Source: Doryteuthis pealeii
Lineage: Eukaryota; Mollusca; Cephalopoda; Myopsida; Loliginidae
DNA length: 64,000 bases
Direction of reading: 5' to 3'
Assembly: GCA_023376005.1 (NCBI GenBank)
Contig: CM042156.1
Coordinates: forward strand, 42,414,605-42,478,604
The position numbers and the translations under genes were made by a program. Below, piece by piece: positions 52,276-62,028 of this stretch. The notes under the pieces were generated by a model, which made no database searches, was not told the origin of the DNA, and was given only the letters and a program-made list of their open reading frames with translations. How positions within the stretch are numbered: the first letter of the stretch is position 1; each line of letters starts with the position of its first letter.

Positions 52276-52669
52276 CTCTTTCAAAATATGTAATTTGTGT
52301 GAGTTTTTATTAATTGAATCATTTTTTACAGCGAGTTAAAAAATTAAAAAATGGCTTCGGATAGCCACGCTGCCTATGATTATTGCGATACAAACAGTGC
52401 AGTCTATAACAGTCAGATCGGAATCTCTTACCTATTTAGGATTTTAATCTTTAAAATATTTATATCTTTAGTAATAAGATGAAATAGTCTTTCTGAATAT
52501 GTAATTTGTATGTGTTTTTATAGATTAATTTTTTTTTTACAGCGAGTTAAAAAAACAAACAAACTACGTATAGGCGATAATACGAATAAGACAGCTAGAA
52601 ATCTCTTAGTCTTTCTGAATATGTAATTTGTATGTGTTTTTATAGATTAAATTATTTTTTACAGCGAGT
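52276..52669 (+). repeat. Three dispersed copies of a 60-bp motif
   Basis: 52276-52337, 52488-52548 and 52607-52669 each run from CTTTCTGAATATGTAATTTG through TGTGTTTTTATAGATTAA to TTTTTTACAGCGAGTT. Spacing is about 211 and 120 bp. Confidence 0.88.
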
Positions 52670-53099
52670 TTGTCCATATTCTTAAATTGTACAGTACACT
52701 CATTTTAATTTTAATTTTTGTAATGCATAAAAATTGTAGAAAATCAAAATGCACGCTTTACAGTTACATTATTAAAAAAAATTTTTAATCGTAAATAACA
52801 GTATCATGAAAATCAGTTTACGTCGTAAGTACGGTTACATATTTGTATAAATTAAACTAAGATTTTCATTCGAATAAAATGACTTTTAATTCTTTAATTT
52901 ATTTATTAATTTTTATTGTTAGAGTTTTAAAGGGTTAAAAATAACAATAAGATTGACGAATTTCCTTAGAAACTGTTTTTCTTTTGGTTCGTTAACTAAT
53001 TATTTTCTCAAACCACGATAAAAAAAATAAAAAAAACAAAGGTTACTGTTATATAATCGCTGCCCCTTCAGCACCTATATTTGTGGCCTTGTGCCGGAC

Positions 53100-53735
53100 T
53101 TGGAAAAGAACCTTGGAAAAATGTACTACCGATTATCTTAGATTACTGGGTGGTCTTTGTGGAATCACCGAAAAAGTAGTTAGGATAGATAACATCTTTT
53201 TAACGAGAAAAAGCAGACGATAAGTCTAGGATTAAGGAAAAACCAGTCCTCTGGGCACCAAGAAGCCTTTGATGTTTAGGTTAGTGAACTTTGGTTGACC
53301 AGTGAGATTGGAACGAATGGATTGAATCGAAAGGTCTCGAACGTTCTAGGGTGGAACCTTCTGGAGGATTGTTTGGAAATACTATTTAAGACCCGCGGAT
53401 AGGATCACAGGAGGTCAGTTAGAGTTGGATTTGGAGTGAGTTGGGTTGGAGTCTGCGAGCAGAGCAGTTGGTTTGCGTCCGCGTTCGGAGGAGGAGAGGG
53501 CCAGTGATCGTATGGAACTGTAGTCGCTAAGGACGATAAGGAGAGGCTGAGAAAAGCTTGTTCACCGAGAAGTTTACTAAGGACTAAAAACTCGCAGTTG
53601 AATCCAGTTAAAATACACCTCTTGCTAAGACAGATTATTCGGGGCTCTCTCTCTCAAAAGTTAGAAGAAGTTTGAAACATAATAAAACTTTGAGAAGTAA
53701 AAACCTGGTGTTGTTGTCTGCTCTATTTACAACGA
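53100..53735 (+). promoter_or_regulatory. LTR-like promoter and poly(A) block
   Basis: Much richer in G and C than the flanks. A TATA-like TATTTAAG (53383-53390) is followed by CCGCGGATAGGATCACAGG and purine-rich DNA, then AATAAAACTTTGAGAAG (53681) and the G/T-rich GGTGTTGTTGTCTGCTC. TG-starting and CA-ending candidates exist (TGTACTACCG near 53121; TTTACA near 53728), which would make a 0.6-kb solo LTR. Alternatively it is the promoter and 5' exon of an unrecognised gene. No coding frame supports the latter. Confidence 0.35.
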
Positions 53736-54029
53736 AAGAAATATCTTTATGAATGGACTCACGATACAAACAAGATAGTAAGGTCACTATCGCAAAGAAA
53801 TCGTACTCATGAATGAAAGTCATTAAAGTGTAAACTTGTCAACACGTCAATTGGCCGTAACGAAGGAGCACGCGGCTGTGAAACGTGATACCTTTCCCTT
53901 GACCAAAAGAAGTGGAGGAAGATTTTGGGGCTAAGAAGAGGCTGACTGCTACAGCTAGATCTGTGTATGTAAACAAACGAAACTCCGTACGTACGAATAT
54001 ACGAGTAGTAGTGCCGAAGAAGGAAAGGC

Positions 54030-54140
54030 ACTAAGGTTATACACGAACTGGTCCCACAACGTCACATATACACGAACTGATCCCACTACGTTACGTATAG
54101 CTAATTAGTGCCCACGTAACATATCGCTAATTGAGAACCC
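54030..54140 (+). repeat. Short tandem repeats, ACACGAACTGRTCCCACWACG
   Basis: ACACGAACTGGTCCCACAAC (54041) and ACACGAACTGATCCCACTAC (54071), followed by looser variants with CCCACGTAACATATCGCTAA and CCAGTACGTTAC. The unit is about 30 bp. Confidence 0.75.
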
Positions 54141-54648
54141 AGTACGTTACATTACTAATACGGACACAATCCGGTGTTTTATCTTTAGTCGAAGGCCCGA
54201 CTGGAGATAAGTAGTCAATTATTTGTAAGACGAAATTTATTTCAAGTTTATCCGACAATATCCAGTTATTGGAACATTTCAAAAAATTTTTATATGTAAG
54301 TACGAAAAATTGTAAGCGCTTTGTTTATCAAAATGACATGATTCGTTAGTAAATTACCCGAAAAGTTGATAAAACAAAACAACTAACAACCAACATTTAA
54401 ATTATTATTCAAAATACAATTTAAAATATTCCTCAGAATTTGCCTTACAAATTAAATTTTAAGTTTTATGATTTTACTCTTTATTGTGAAGTCAATAAAC
54501 ATCGCTGAGTTTATAGTGCAACTTTTCAGTTCTGAAAAATTGGCATGTTTAAATAGAGATTTCATAGGTGACATTTGAACTTTTATGAAAATTGATGTTT
54601 TGTAATTAATACAAATTTTGTAATAAAACTTAATTTTAACTAGGGGGG

Positions 54649-54672
54649 GGGAGTTAGGGGTTAGGGTTAGTT
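54649..54672 (+). repeat. Short telomere-like stretch
   Basis: AGTTAGGGGTTAGGGTTAG contains two to three TTAGGG-like units. Too short to be more than chance or a repair scar. Confidence 0.4.
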
Positions 54673-55662
54673 TAATGGGAAAATAAATAAATAATTTGGG
54701 TTCCGTTCAAGCGGTTCCGATATGGGGGATCAATTTACTATAAACTTATACGAGGAAATGAGCACCCGTAAATACTCAAATAATAAAGAACTTTTAAGAA
54801 TTTTTTTTTTCAATCTGATAGATTGGTGTGTAATCGATAATAATCAACTGAAGGAAAAAAATAGATGGGGGGTGGGGGAGTCCAGATAATCAGGTCCACC
54901 AAAACGTTTTTAAACAATGTTTTTAAAATACTAGGTACCACCAATTTTACCCTGTGAAATTTACCCCCCCCCCCTATATTTAACACTATGAAACTTGCAG
55001 AAAAATTAATATTTTCTTGAAAAAATTTTTCCATTTGAAAGAAAAAACATTAAATAAACTCCTGATGATTTTTTAAACTTTTTTTTCAGCTTACGGTAAT
55101 AATGAAAATTATGATTGAAAAACAACGTTTTCATTTTTGCACTGTTAAATCAACTGAAAATTAACGTAGCTAAAAACAAGTTACGATAAGAGTTTTTTAA
55201 ATTCTATGAAAAATCAATTAATTATAAATAATAACAAAATATTTCCGTTTTATTCAAGATGGCCTAAACTGATCAATTGGTGGTCCCTATAATACTATCT
55301 TAGGTTTTAGCAAAAATAGATATTGCAATACGAACAATTTAAATTTTCGATTCTCAGCTTCTTTTTAAACTCAACATGCAATTAAGAACTAAATGTAAAT
55401 TGTTGTCATGTACAAAAAAATTAAAACAATAACAAACAAATATACAAACGAATACTTTCAATTTGTTGTATAATAATATGAAATAATTTTAAACTATAAA
55501 ACAGAAAATACAAATCCTGAAATATACAAATTCTCAATGATTTTAGTTTTAAGAATTATTTTTCTCTTACCCCCTCTCTAACTACTGTCTTCCACTTTCT
55601 CTCTCACTCCCTGGTGATCCAAATTTCATTTTAGTCCGGTCATGGACCGGGTACTTTAGCTA

Positions 55663-55720
<58 letters not shown>
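55663..55720. repeat. (TA)n microsatellite
   Basis: About 28 TA units with one AATA break; right boundary of the 51905-55661 block. Confidence 0.95.
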
Positions 55721-55721
<1 letters not shown>

Positions 55722-55755
55722 GAAGTAATTGGTAATTTGCTTGAAGCATTAAGTA

Positions 55756-55979
55756 TGTTATAATGTATTAATTTGAAAGCAATTACAATGCAAGTAAAAA
55801 ATAAAAACAAAAAGATGCTATTTTTTGTCTTATCGATTTCAAAGTAAAACTTTATCTTCAGAGACGATTTTCCGAAAATCGTCTCTGAAGATAAAGTTTT
55901 ACTTTGAAATCGATAAGACAAAAAATAACCTTTTTGTTTTTATTTTTTACTTGCATTGTAATTGCTTTCAAATTAATAC

Positions 55980-55990
<11 letters not shown>
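55756..55990. repeat. Near-perfect 235-bp palindrome between (TA)n tracts
   Basis: Arms 55756-55871 and 55875-55990 with a 3-bp centre (CCG). Examples: TTACAATGCAAGTAAAAAAT/TTTTTTACTTGCATTGTAA, GTCTTATCGATTTCAAAGT/ACTTTGAAATCGATAAGAC, GAGACGATTTT/AAAATCGTCTC. Only a few bases differ (GATGCTATTT against ATAACCTTTT). (TA)n tracts lie on both outer sides (55663-55720, 55986-56018). Confidence 0.93.

Positions 55991-56018
<28 letters not shown>
55986..56018. repeat. (TA)n microsatellite
   Basis: About 16 TA units. Confidence 0.95.
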
Positions 56019-56019
<1 letters not shown>

Positions 56020-56047
56020 ACAGTATTCAGATACCATGCACATCTAT

Positions 56048-56345
56048 GTATTTACCAATCATTGCGCATGAGCAGGATATGACACAAGGTCAACTTTTAA
56101 ATGGAGTTTAACAGGTTTCAATTCAGTTTTTTTTCTAGATTGGTTGCCATACTAAAGCTAAAGAGCCCAGTCTGTCCTACTATTTATCCATAGCTGGAGG
56201 GAGAATAGTTGACTGTATGCCTTTCCTCTGCATACAGCATCTCATTCAAAATCAGCATCATCCTTCAGGCTATTGAAAATTTATTTTCCATCATTAAATA
56301 ATCTGATAGTTTTGTAATACCAATGTAATGAATCCGGGGCCGGAT
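56048..56345 (-). mobile_element. SINE-B joined to a second repeat (composite)
   Basis: SINE-B tail and body at 56048-56229 (ACCAATCATTGCGCATGAGC, AGAGCCCAGTCTGTCC), then instead of the tRNA head 115 bp reading, on the minus strand, TCATTACATTGGTATTACAA, TTTTCAATAGCCTGAAGGAT, GATGCTGATTTTGAATGAG. The same junction partner occurs at 59915-60025, so the composite multiplied or was duplicated as a unit. Confidence 0.85.
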
Positions 56346-56750
56346 TTATAAGGGGGCTATTGAAATTGCTCCAGGCCTCCTACCAGTGAAACACCCAGAC
56401 TTCCTTTATAAAACCTGTAATGATTATAAGATTATTAAAAAAATAATGTTGATTTGGTGCCAGCTGGAAAGAATTATATCACTTTGTTGTATAATACAAA
56501 CTGAAAAATGTAAAAGTTATTCTTACAGTCAAGATAATTGAGAAAAAACAATTCTTTGGAACCTAACTTGTTTTTTTTGTTTTTTTTTAAATAAATTTAT
56601 TTTACTTAATTTTTTTTATCTATCTATTTATTTATTTATTTTTTAATATTTCTCATGTACCTAATTTAACTTCTATATTGAGGCAACTTGAGTGGTTCCC
56701 TAACCAGAAGTGCCCCCTCCTCCTGGTCTAAATCCAGCTTTGAATACTGC
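56336..56750. mobile_element. hAT-like MITE remnant
   Basis: The left end GGGGCCGGATTTATAAGGGG and right end inverted (AGCTGGATTTAGACCAGGAG) share CYGGATTTA, and GGGGGCTATTGAAATTGCTC with CAGGCCTCCTACC is typical of hAT-family ends (CAGGGGCGGATTTA...). The centre is AT-rich without coding capacity. Confidence 0.45.
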
Positions 56751-56892
56751 TAATTGTTCTAATGTATCTAAACTGATTCTGAGTTTTAAATTAGTTAGAC
56801 TTAAAGTACAAATAGTCCAAAACACTTGTCACACCTACATATATTTAAGTGGTAAAATAATTAAATAACTTATATATTATATTATTAAGACA

Positions 56893-57062
56893 ACATTAAA
56901 GAACCTAGTCTACCCTACTATTTACTAGAGGGAGAATAGTTGGATTCATACCTTTCCCCAAGGGTATTAATGATGTGAAATGCAAACAGCCTCGTTCAGG
57001 ATTTGAACTCTAGTCACAGTGTCCATTTCTTATGTTGATAACCATTACATGCGCATCCACTT
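56893..57062 (-). mobile_element. SINE-B copy with tRNA head
   Basis: Minus strand: GCGCATGTAATGGTTATC, TAGAGTTCAAATCCTGAACG (B box), CCCTTGGGGAAAGGTATG, AGTAGGGTAGACTAGGTTC; 3' truncated. Confidence 0.88.
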
Positions 57063-57723
57063 ACATAGATTATAGTGTTTTAGAATAGTTTGCTGAAAGT
57101 CGGGCATAGAGGACATATTGAGTATTATTTTTATAAAGGAAATATAATGCCTGCTGAATCCCTTTTTATTTATAACATCTTTTGCTTAATTTGGCATCAG
57201 TAATAATTTACACTGTGATTATTCTAAATCTATTGACTGCAAGGCTTGAAAGTCTCAAGTTATTCTATTCAAGGTGATACATGGGAGGAGACATCACTTG
57301 ATCTGAGCTCTTAATCTCAAATTGGTGAAATGGATTTACTGATTCTCTCTAATGCAGTGGCTGATACCACAGGAATTAAGATTTTTTACAACTATTAGAC
57401 TGTTTTCTTTTTCATGGCTCGGACTCAAAATCTATTTTCAGCAGTTGTAATTTCATTAATACTAACCATGCAGAACCTTTTTTTTTCTTTTTTTTTCTTC
57501 TTTATCTCCCTCAATTAGTAAGCTCAGAAATATTTCAGAAATGAGGTGGCAACAGCTCAGTGTGATTGTGAGAATAAAAAAAAAACAAAAAAACTTGTTT
57601 TGAAATAAACTTAATGAATTTACTGCGTTAAAAAAAAAATTTAGAAATGTTAGTATGCATTTGCAGATTTTTCTGCTCCACTTGCTTTAAAAATATATCT
57701 CAATAACATATCTAGTTGGTACA

Positions 57724-57727
<4 letters not shown>
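57063..57727. other. Spacer, nothing recognised
   Basis: AT-rich DNA with T runs at 57478-57498. Confidence 0.5.

Positions 57728-57774
<47 letters not shown>
57728..57774. repeat. (TA)n microsatellite
   Basis: About 23 TA units. 57775-58131 beyond it is AT-rich with no recognised feature. Confidence 0.95.
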
Positions 57775-57776
<2 letters not shown>

Positions 57777-58131
57777 TTTTTAAAATCCTGTGAGTTACAT
57801 TGTCAATTATTTTATGTACTTTATATAGAAAACCAAAGAAACTGTTGCTAGGTATACACATTTTGAAATTCCTTTAGCACCCTATTTTAAAATGTAAATT
57901 AAAATTTTGATTTTTTTTTCTTCTTTTTCTTGATTTTACTAAGAAAGTAAGCAAATAATTATCTAAAGGGAAAAAATAATTTTTTTTTTTTTAAATTCTT
58001 TTTTATTTCTTTCTTTGGTAACCATGCAAAAGAGTGTGATACTTGTTGCAGATTACTTTCCTTTGATTTGTAATGTTTTATTTTTATTCTAATTAAAATG
58101 TTATAATTTTCCAAAGACATTAATAATGAAA

Positions 58132-58525
58132 TCTATTAATAATATAGATTCGCTTCTGGTTTTTGTCTGTAACAAAAATTATGTCATTGCTTACATCACA
58201 TTACCCAAAATCATCATAACATAGAATAAATACACTCAAAATTTGAACATGTAGCATTAGACAGTCCTCATTGTTTTTTAAAACAAGTTTTAATAAATAC
58301 ATGACTGGTATTATATATCTATATATAGTTTGAATTATCTTAACACATATTTAAAGTTTACATTTCAAATTGTTTTATTTTTTAATCCTTTAATGAATTT
58401 GATGATTTTACTTACTTAGGGTACAAACTCGCTGACATTAAATTTTTTATTCCCACCCCTCAGGCAATATGTTTCAAAAATCTATTTTTACATCGCCCGG
58501 AGGGTGTTTTTTTATTTTGTACTAG
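58132..58525 (+). mobile_element. Non-autonomous Helitron, family I (394 bp)
   Basis: TCTATTAATAATATAGATTC after A; ends ATCGCCCGGAGGGTG, T-rich spacer, CTAG before T. Over 90% like 3989-4380 by eye. Confidence 0.9.
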
Positions 58526-58794
58526 TTATTGTAATCAATATAACTCTTAAATAATTTTCGTTTCCTTTTGGTAGAAATGTTTACATGATTATTACTACAA
58601 TGTTATAATTAAATATCTTAGTTCTAGAAAATCTGCTTGTTTTGCACATAAGTTTTTTTTTTTGATCAGCTTATAAACTTGTTTTGTTAACCTGTAATTA
58701 CCGAATGTATACAACTGGTGCCATACACAACGGGTATTTATTATGCATGTACGCATACAAGCACTGCCAACCAATTATCAGATCTCCCACCCCA

Positions 58795-58831
<37 letters not shown>

Positions 58832-59200
58832 ATAATGTAATCAGTTGCATCACTTTTGGCCAATTGTATCCACTGATTATAAATGCCAGTTATTTTTAAC
58901 TGCCCTTTGACCTCGGTTAAGCCAGAAGCAATCCATAATCCATTCTTTTCACTGATGATATACATCCAGATACCCCTCCCCCCTCCCGCCAAACCGGTCA
59001 TTTACACCTTAATTGAAATATGAAGCTTTTAACATGATAATAGCTCCTACTAAATTTAAGAATTTGATTTATAATGCTAATTTCAGAATCTTTAATAAGA
59101 CATTTAATGGGGTATTTAATAGAAAATAAAACATGTCTGTTGAGTCTAATGTCAAGTTAGTATGTTTTTTTGTTGAAACATGTTTTATGTATGCACATGC
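58526..59200. other. Spacer with A tract
   Basis: A run of about 31 at 58797-58828 following CAGATCTCCCACCCCAC; moderately less AT-rich to 59010. Nothing recognised. Confidence 0.5.
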
Positions 59201-59840
59201 TTATCTATCTATATACTTGTGGTGTAATGGTCATTGTCATAAGAAATGGGTAAATAATAGGGCAGACTGGGCTCTTATCTATCTATGTGGTGTAATGGTC
59301 ATTGTCATAAGAAATGGGTAAATAATAGGGCAGACTGGGCTCTTATCTATCTATATACTTGTGGTGTAATGGTCATTGTCATAAGAAATGGGTAATAATA
59401 GGGCAGACTGGGCTCTTATCTATCTATATACTTGTGGTGTAATGGTCATTGTCATAAGAAATGGGTAAATAATAGGGCAGACTGGGCTCTTATCTATCTA
59501 TATACTTGTGGTGTAATGGTCATTGTCATAAGAAATGGGTAAATAATAGGGCAGACTGGGCTCTTATCTATCTATATACTTGTGGTGTAATGGTCATTGT
59601 CATAAGAAATGGGTAAATAATAGGGCAGACTGGGCTCTTATCTATCTATATACTTGTGGTGTAATGGTCATTGTCATAAGAAATGGACATGAATGAATGT
59701 GATACAGTATGCACTAATACCCTTGGGAAAGGCATATAGTCAACTATTCTCCCTCCAGCTATGGGTAAATAATAGGGCAGACTGGGCTCTTATCTATCTA
59801 TATACTTGTGGTGTAATGGTCATTGTCATAAGAAATGGAC
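59201..59840 (+). repeat. SINE-B-derived 74-bp tandem array
   Basis: Eight starts of GTGGTGTAATGGTCATTGTC lie at 59219, 59287, 59361, 59434, 59508, 59582, 59656 and 59808. Each unit joins the SINE-B A box to GGGTAAATAATAGGGCAGAC, GGGCTCTT and the linker ATCTATCTATATACTTG. The seventh unit keeps 78 bp missing from the others (TACAGTATGCACTAATACCC to CCTCCAGCTATGGG), so the short unit arose by a deletion before amplification. Units are almost identical, implying recent expansion. Confidence 0.95.
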
Positions 59841-60235
59841 ATGGTGACCAGAGTTCAAATCCTGGATGAAGCTGGTTGTATTTCACATAGTGGAAATATC
59901 CTTATAAATCTGGCCCCCGGGATCATTACATTGGTATTACAAAACTATCAGAATATCTAATGATGGAAAAGAAATTTTCAATAGCTTGAAGGATGATGCT
60001 GATTTTTGAATGTGATACAGTATGCGCTAATACCCTTGGGAAAGGCATATAGTCAACTATTCTCCCTCCAGCTATGGGTAAATAGTAGGGCAGACTGGGC
60101 TCTTTAACCTTGGTATGGCAATTGGTCTAGGAGAACTCTGAATTCAAACCTGTCAAACTCCACTTAAAAATTGACCTTGTGTCACATCCTGCTCATGGCA
60201 GTGATTGGTAAATGCAAACTCTTTGAGTATACTTT
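59841..60235 (+). mobile_element. SINE-B composite continuing out of the array
   Basis: Starts with the B box (GAGTTCAAATCCTGGATGAA), passes into TCCTTATAAATCTGGCCCCC and the same partner repeat as 56230-56345 (TTCAATAGCTTGAAGGATGA). It then runs through a complete SINE-B body and tail (CAGCTATGGGTAAATAG to GTGATTGGTAAATGC). Confidence 0.88.
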
Positions 60236-60337
60236 GGTAAGAATCTAAAATTCTTTTAGAATTTAATTTTCCTTATTTTAACTTCATTTTCCATTAGGTC
60301 TAATCAATTCATTACGTGAAGAATTAGTAATCAAAGT

Positions 60338-60628
60338 TGAGTGTCCTATTGTTGGTATCTACCAGACAGTGAGGGAGTCTATCCCCCGTTTCACTAACGC
60401 TATACCAGGGAGATTGTTTTGGCTGAGATAGAGCACCACACCTACCATTAGCTCCCTACTTACTGCACAGATCAGATTACCCTAGCTGTGCTACACATGT
60501 GCTGAGTTAGCAATAGCTGGTATCGAATCTGGAACCTTGCAATTCTTAGGTGGATGCTCTACCGACTGAGCTAAACCAGTGAAAAGGGGATAGACTACCG
60601 ACTGTAGGCCACTCTGCCTACTTTACTA
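60338..60628 (-). mobile_element. SINE-A copy with an inverted SINE-A 3' end attached
   Basis: 60338-60579 is a minus-strand SINE-A (GGTTTAGCTCAGTCGGTAG, AGGTTCCAGATTCGATACC). At 60580 it switches to a plus-strand SINE-A end (GTGAAAAGGGGATAGACTAC, GGCCACTCTGCCTACTTTAC). Confidence 0.82.
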
Positions 60629-60699
60629 CATGAAGAAGTAAAATTCCAAGAATGGAAATTAAAAAGCAGTATATTTTTGTTCATTTGATATCCACTTGT

Positions 60700-60776
60700 G
60701 TCACATCCTACTTGTGGTGGAGTTGTTGGTAAATGCCAACTCTTTGGATATACTTTGGTAAATAAAGATATGTAAA
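60700..60776 (+). mobile_element. SINE-B tail, partner of a local duplication
   Basis: ACTTGTGTCACATCCTACTT, GTTGGTAAATGCCAACTCTT, GATATACTTTGGTAA also stand at 60177-60240; AACTTCATTTTCCATTA and GAAGTAAAATTCCAA repeat too. So 60170-60300 and 60695-60890 are copies of one segment. Confidence 0.8.
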
Positions 60777-60835
60777 GAAGTTCAAATAGAGAAAATTAAA
60801 TTCTTTTCGAATTTAATTTTCTCTATTTGAACTTC
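60777..60835. repeat. Perfect 27-bp hairpin
   Basis: GAAGTTCAAATAGAGAAAAT...AAATTC (60777-60803) and its exact complement (60809-60835) around the loop TTTTC. In the sister segment at 60241-60290 it is shorter and imperfect. Confidence 0.95.
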
Positions 60836-60901
60836 ATTTTCCATTAAATCTGATAAATTTTTTACATGAAGTAAAATTCCAAAATGGAAACTAAAAAGCT
60901 G

Positions 60902-61275
60902 TACTGGTTTAGCTCAGTCAGTAGAGCATCTGCCTAGGGGCCACAAGGTTCTGGGTTCGATATTGGCCCTCACCAAATCAGCACATGAGTAGCACAACTT
61001 GGACCTGTGCAATAAAGGTGGGAGCTGATGGTTGGTGTGACACTGACCATAACACTAACCTTGACCCTAAAACTAACTCTAACCCTAACATCTCAAAGGT
61101 TTTGGATATTTCAGTGAAATGTAATGCTTTTTATACATAATCTAATGTAAATCTCTTGTGCACTATTCTGTATTATCAAATTAAATACCTTGTCTTACCC
61201 CAAAAGTAATTAAGATAAGATGTAATTTTGATCTTTTGTCTGATACTGACAATAAGCCACTCTGTCGACTTTTTA
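60902..61275 (+). mobile_element. SINE-A copy interrupted by about 200 bp
   Basis: Head GTTTAGCTCAGTCAGTAGAG, TTCTGGGTTCGATATTGG, GGAGCTGATGGTTGGTGTGA to 61047. The terminus GATACTGACAATAAGCCACT and CTGTCGACTTTTTAATT stands at 61241-61275. Between them lies unrelated AT-rich DNA beginning with telomere-like words. Confidence 0.75.
61047..61092 (-). repeat. Degenerate telomere-like repeats
   Basis: Plus strand: ACACTAACCTTGACCCTAAA, then ACTAACTCTAACCCTAACAT; minus strand shows TTAGGG-like units of irregular length. They start exactly where SINE-A sequence breaks off. Confidence 0.55.
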
Positions 61276-61467
61276 ATTAATATCTATTACTAGTAATTAG
61301 TAACTATATTAACTCCTAAGGTTTTTCTTTATTGTTTAAAAACGGGTTGCTATAAATCCTTTTATTTCTGCAGATTTTAATCTATGATTATCCTATTTTC
61401 TAACATTGGCTATTATTTGTTTTGTTATCATCTCTGAATGTTTTATAATAATGAAAGTTATTCAGTA

Positions 61468-61500
61468 CTAGAAGCGGTTACCCAGCATCACCTGGGGAGA
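61468..61500 (-). mobile_element. Helitron-type 3' terminus, third family
   Basis: Minus strand: CCCCAGGTGATGCTGGGTAA, CCGCTT, CTAG before T. The hairpin (CCCAG...CTGGG) plus CTAG|T fits a Helitron end; such GGGTAACCGCTTCTAGT endings are a form I know from other animal Helitrons. The other end was not found; the element may extend to about 62028. Confidence 0.55.
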
Positions 61501-62028
61501 AGGAGAAGGGGAAAAAACCTGGTGTATTGATTTGTTTACTTTTGAGATTTACAAATGCTGGACATTTTTAAGTAGAATTTTAATGCTATTTTATTATAAA
61601 TTTAATTTTAATATATTCAAAAATGTAGATCAATCTTCATAATTTTCAACACAAAAATGAAGATCTGGTGATAGTGAATGTGTATATATATTTACTTTGT
61701 TGTTTTTTTTTTATTCTCATTGTTTCCTCTGGACATATATACTCCCAACTGTAACTATATATGTATAGATAGATTTCTATTCATTTAAAAGTACTACACT
61801 CAAAAATCACTTTGATTTCTTAAATCCAATTTGAGGTTATAACCTTCACACATGTATAGTCAGTTTTAAGTGAACTGTCCAAATAGATGAAACTGGTTTT
61901 CTTTCTCTCATGTGTGTTTTAGTTTAAAGGAATATGTGAAAGGTTTATCCTTTTTGAAACCTTGTTTGCAAAAAAAAAAAAATCTAGATTTTAATTTTGA
62001 AAATTATTCAATATTATCATTATAAATA
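61501..62028. other. AT-rich DNA, possibly the body of the preceding Helitron
   Basis: No shared repeat, no open frame. Confidence 0.4.

Larger units (their letters stand above)
51905..55661 (+). mobile_element. Candidate 3.75-kb Helitron-type insertion in a (TA)n tract
   Basis: The right end has a perfect 6-bp hairpin CCGGTC ATG GACCGG (55635-55649), then GTACTTTAG and CTAG before T (55658-55661), the Helitron 3' signature. The (TA)n tract resumes right after. The left end adjoins the other (TA)n tract and reads CAGAGATTTTGGTATGTACG, a weak match to family H (GGAGATTGTGTG), without the expected TC. The block holds no SINE-A, B or E and has more CpG than its surroundings. No Rep/helicase frame was found. 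Unity of the block is inferred. Confidence 0.4.

Noticed and set aside
59201..59840. CRISPR-like array
   Set aside because: Units are contiguous tandem repeats without unique spacers, derived from a SINE, in a eukaryotic setting.
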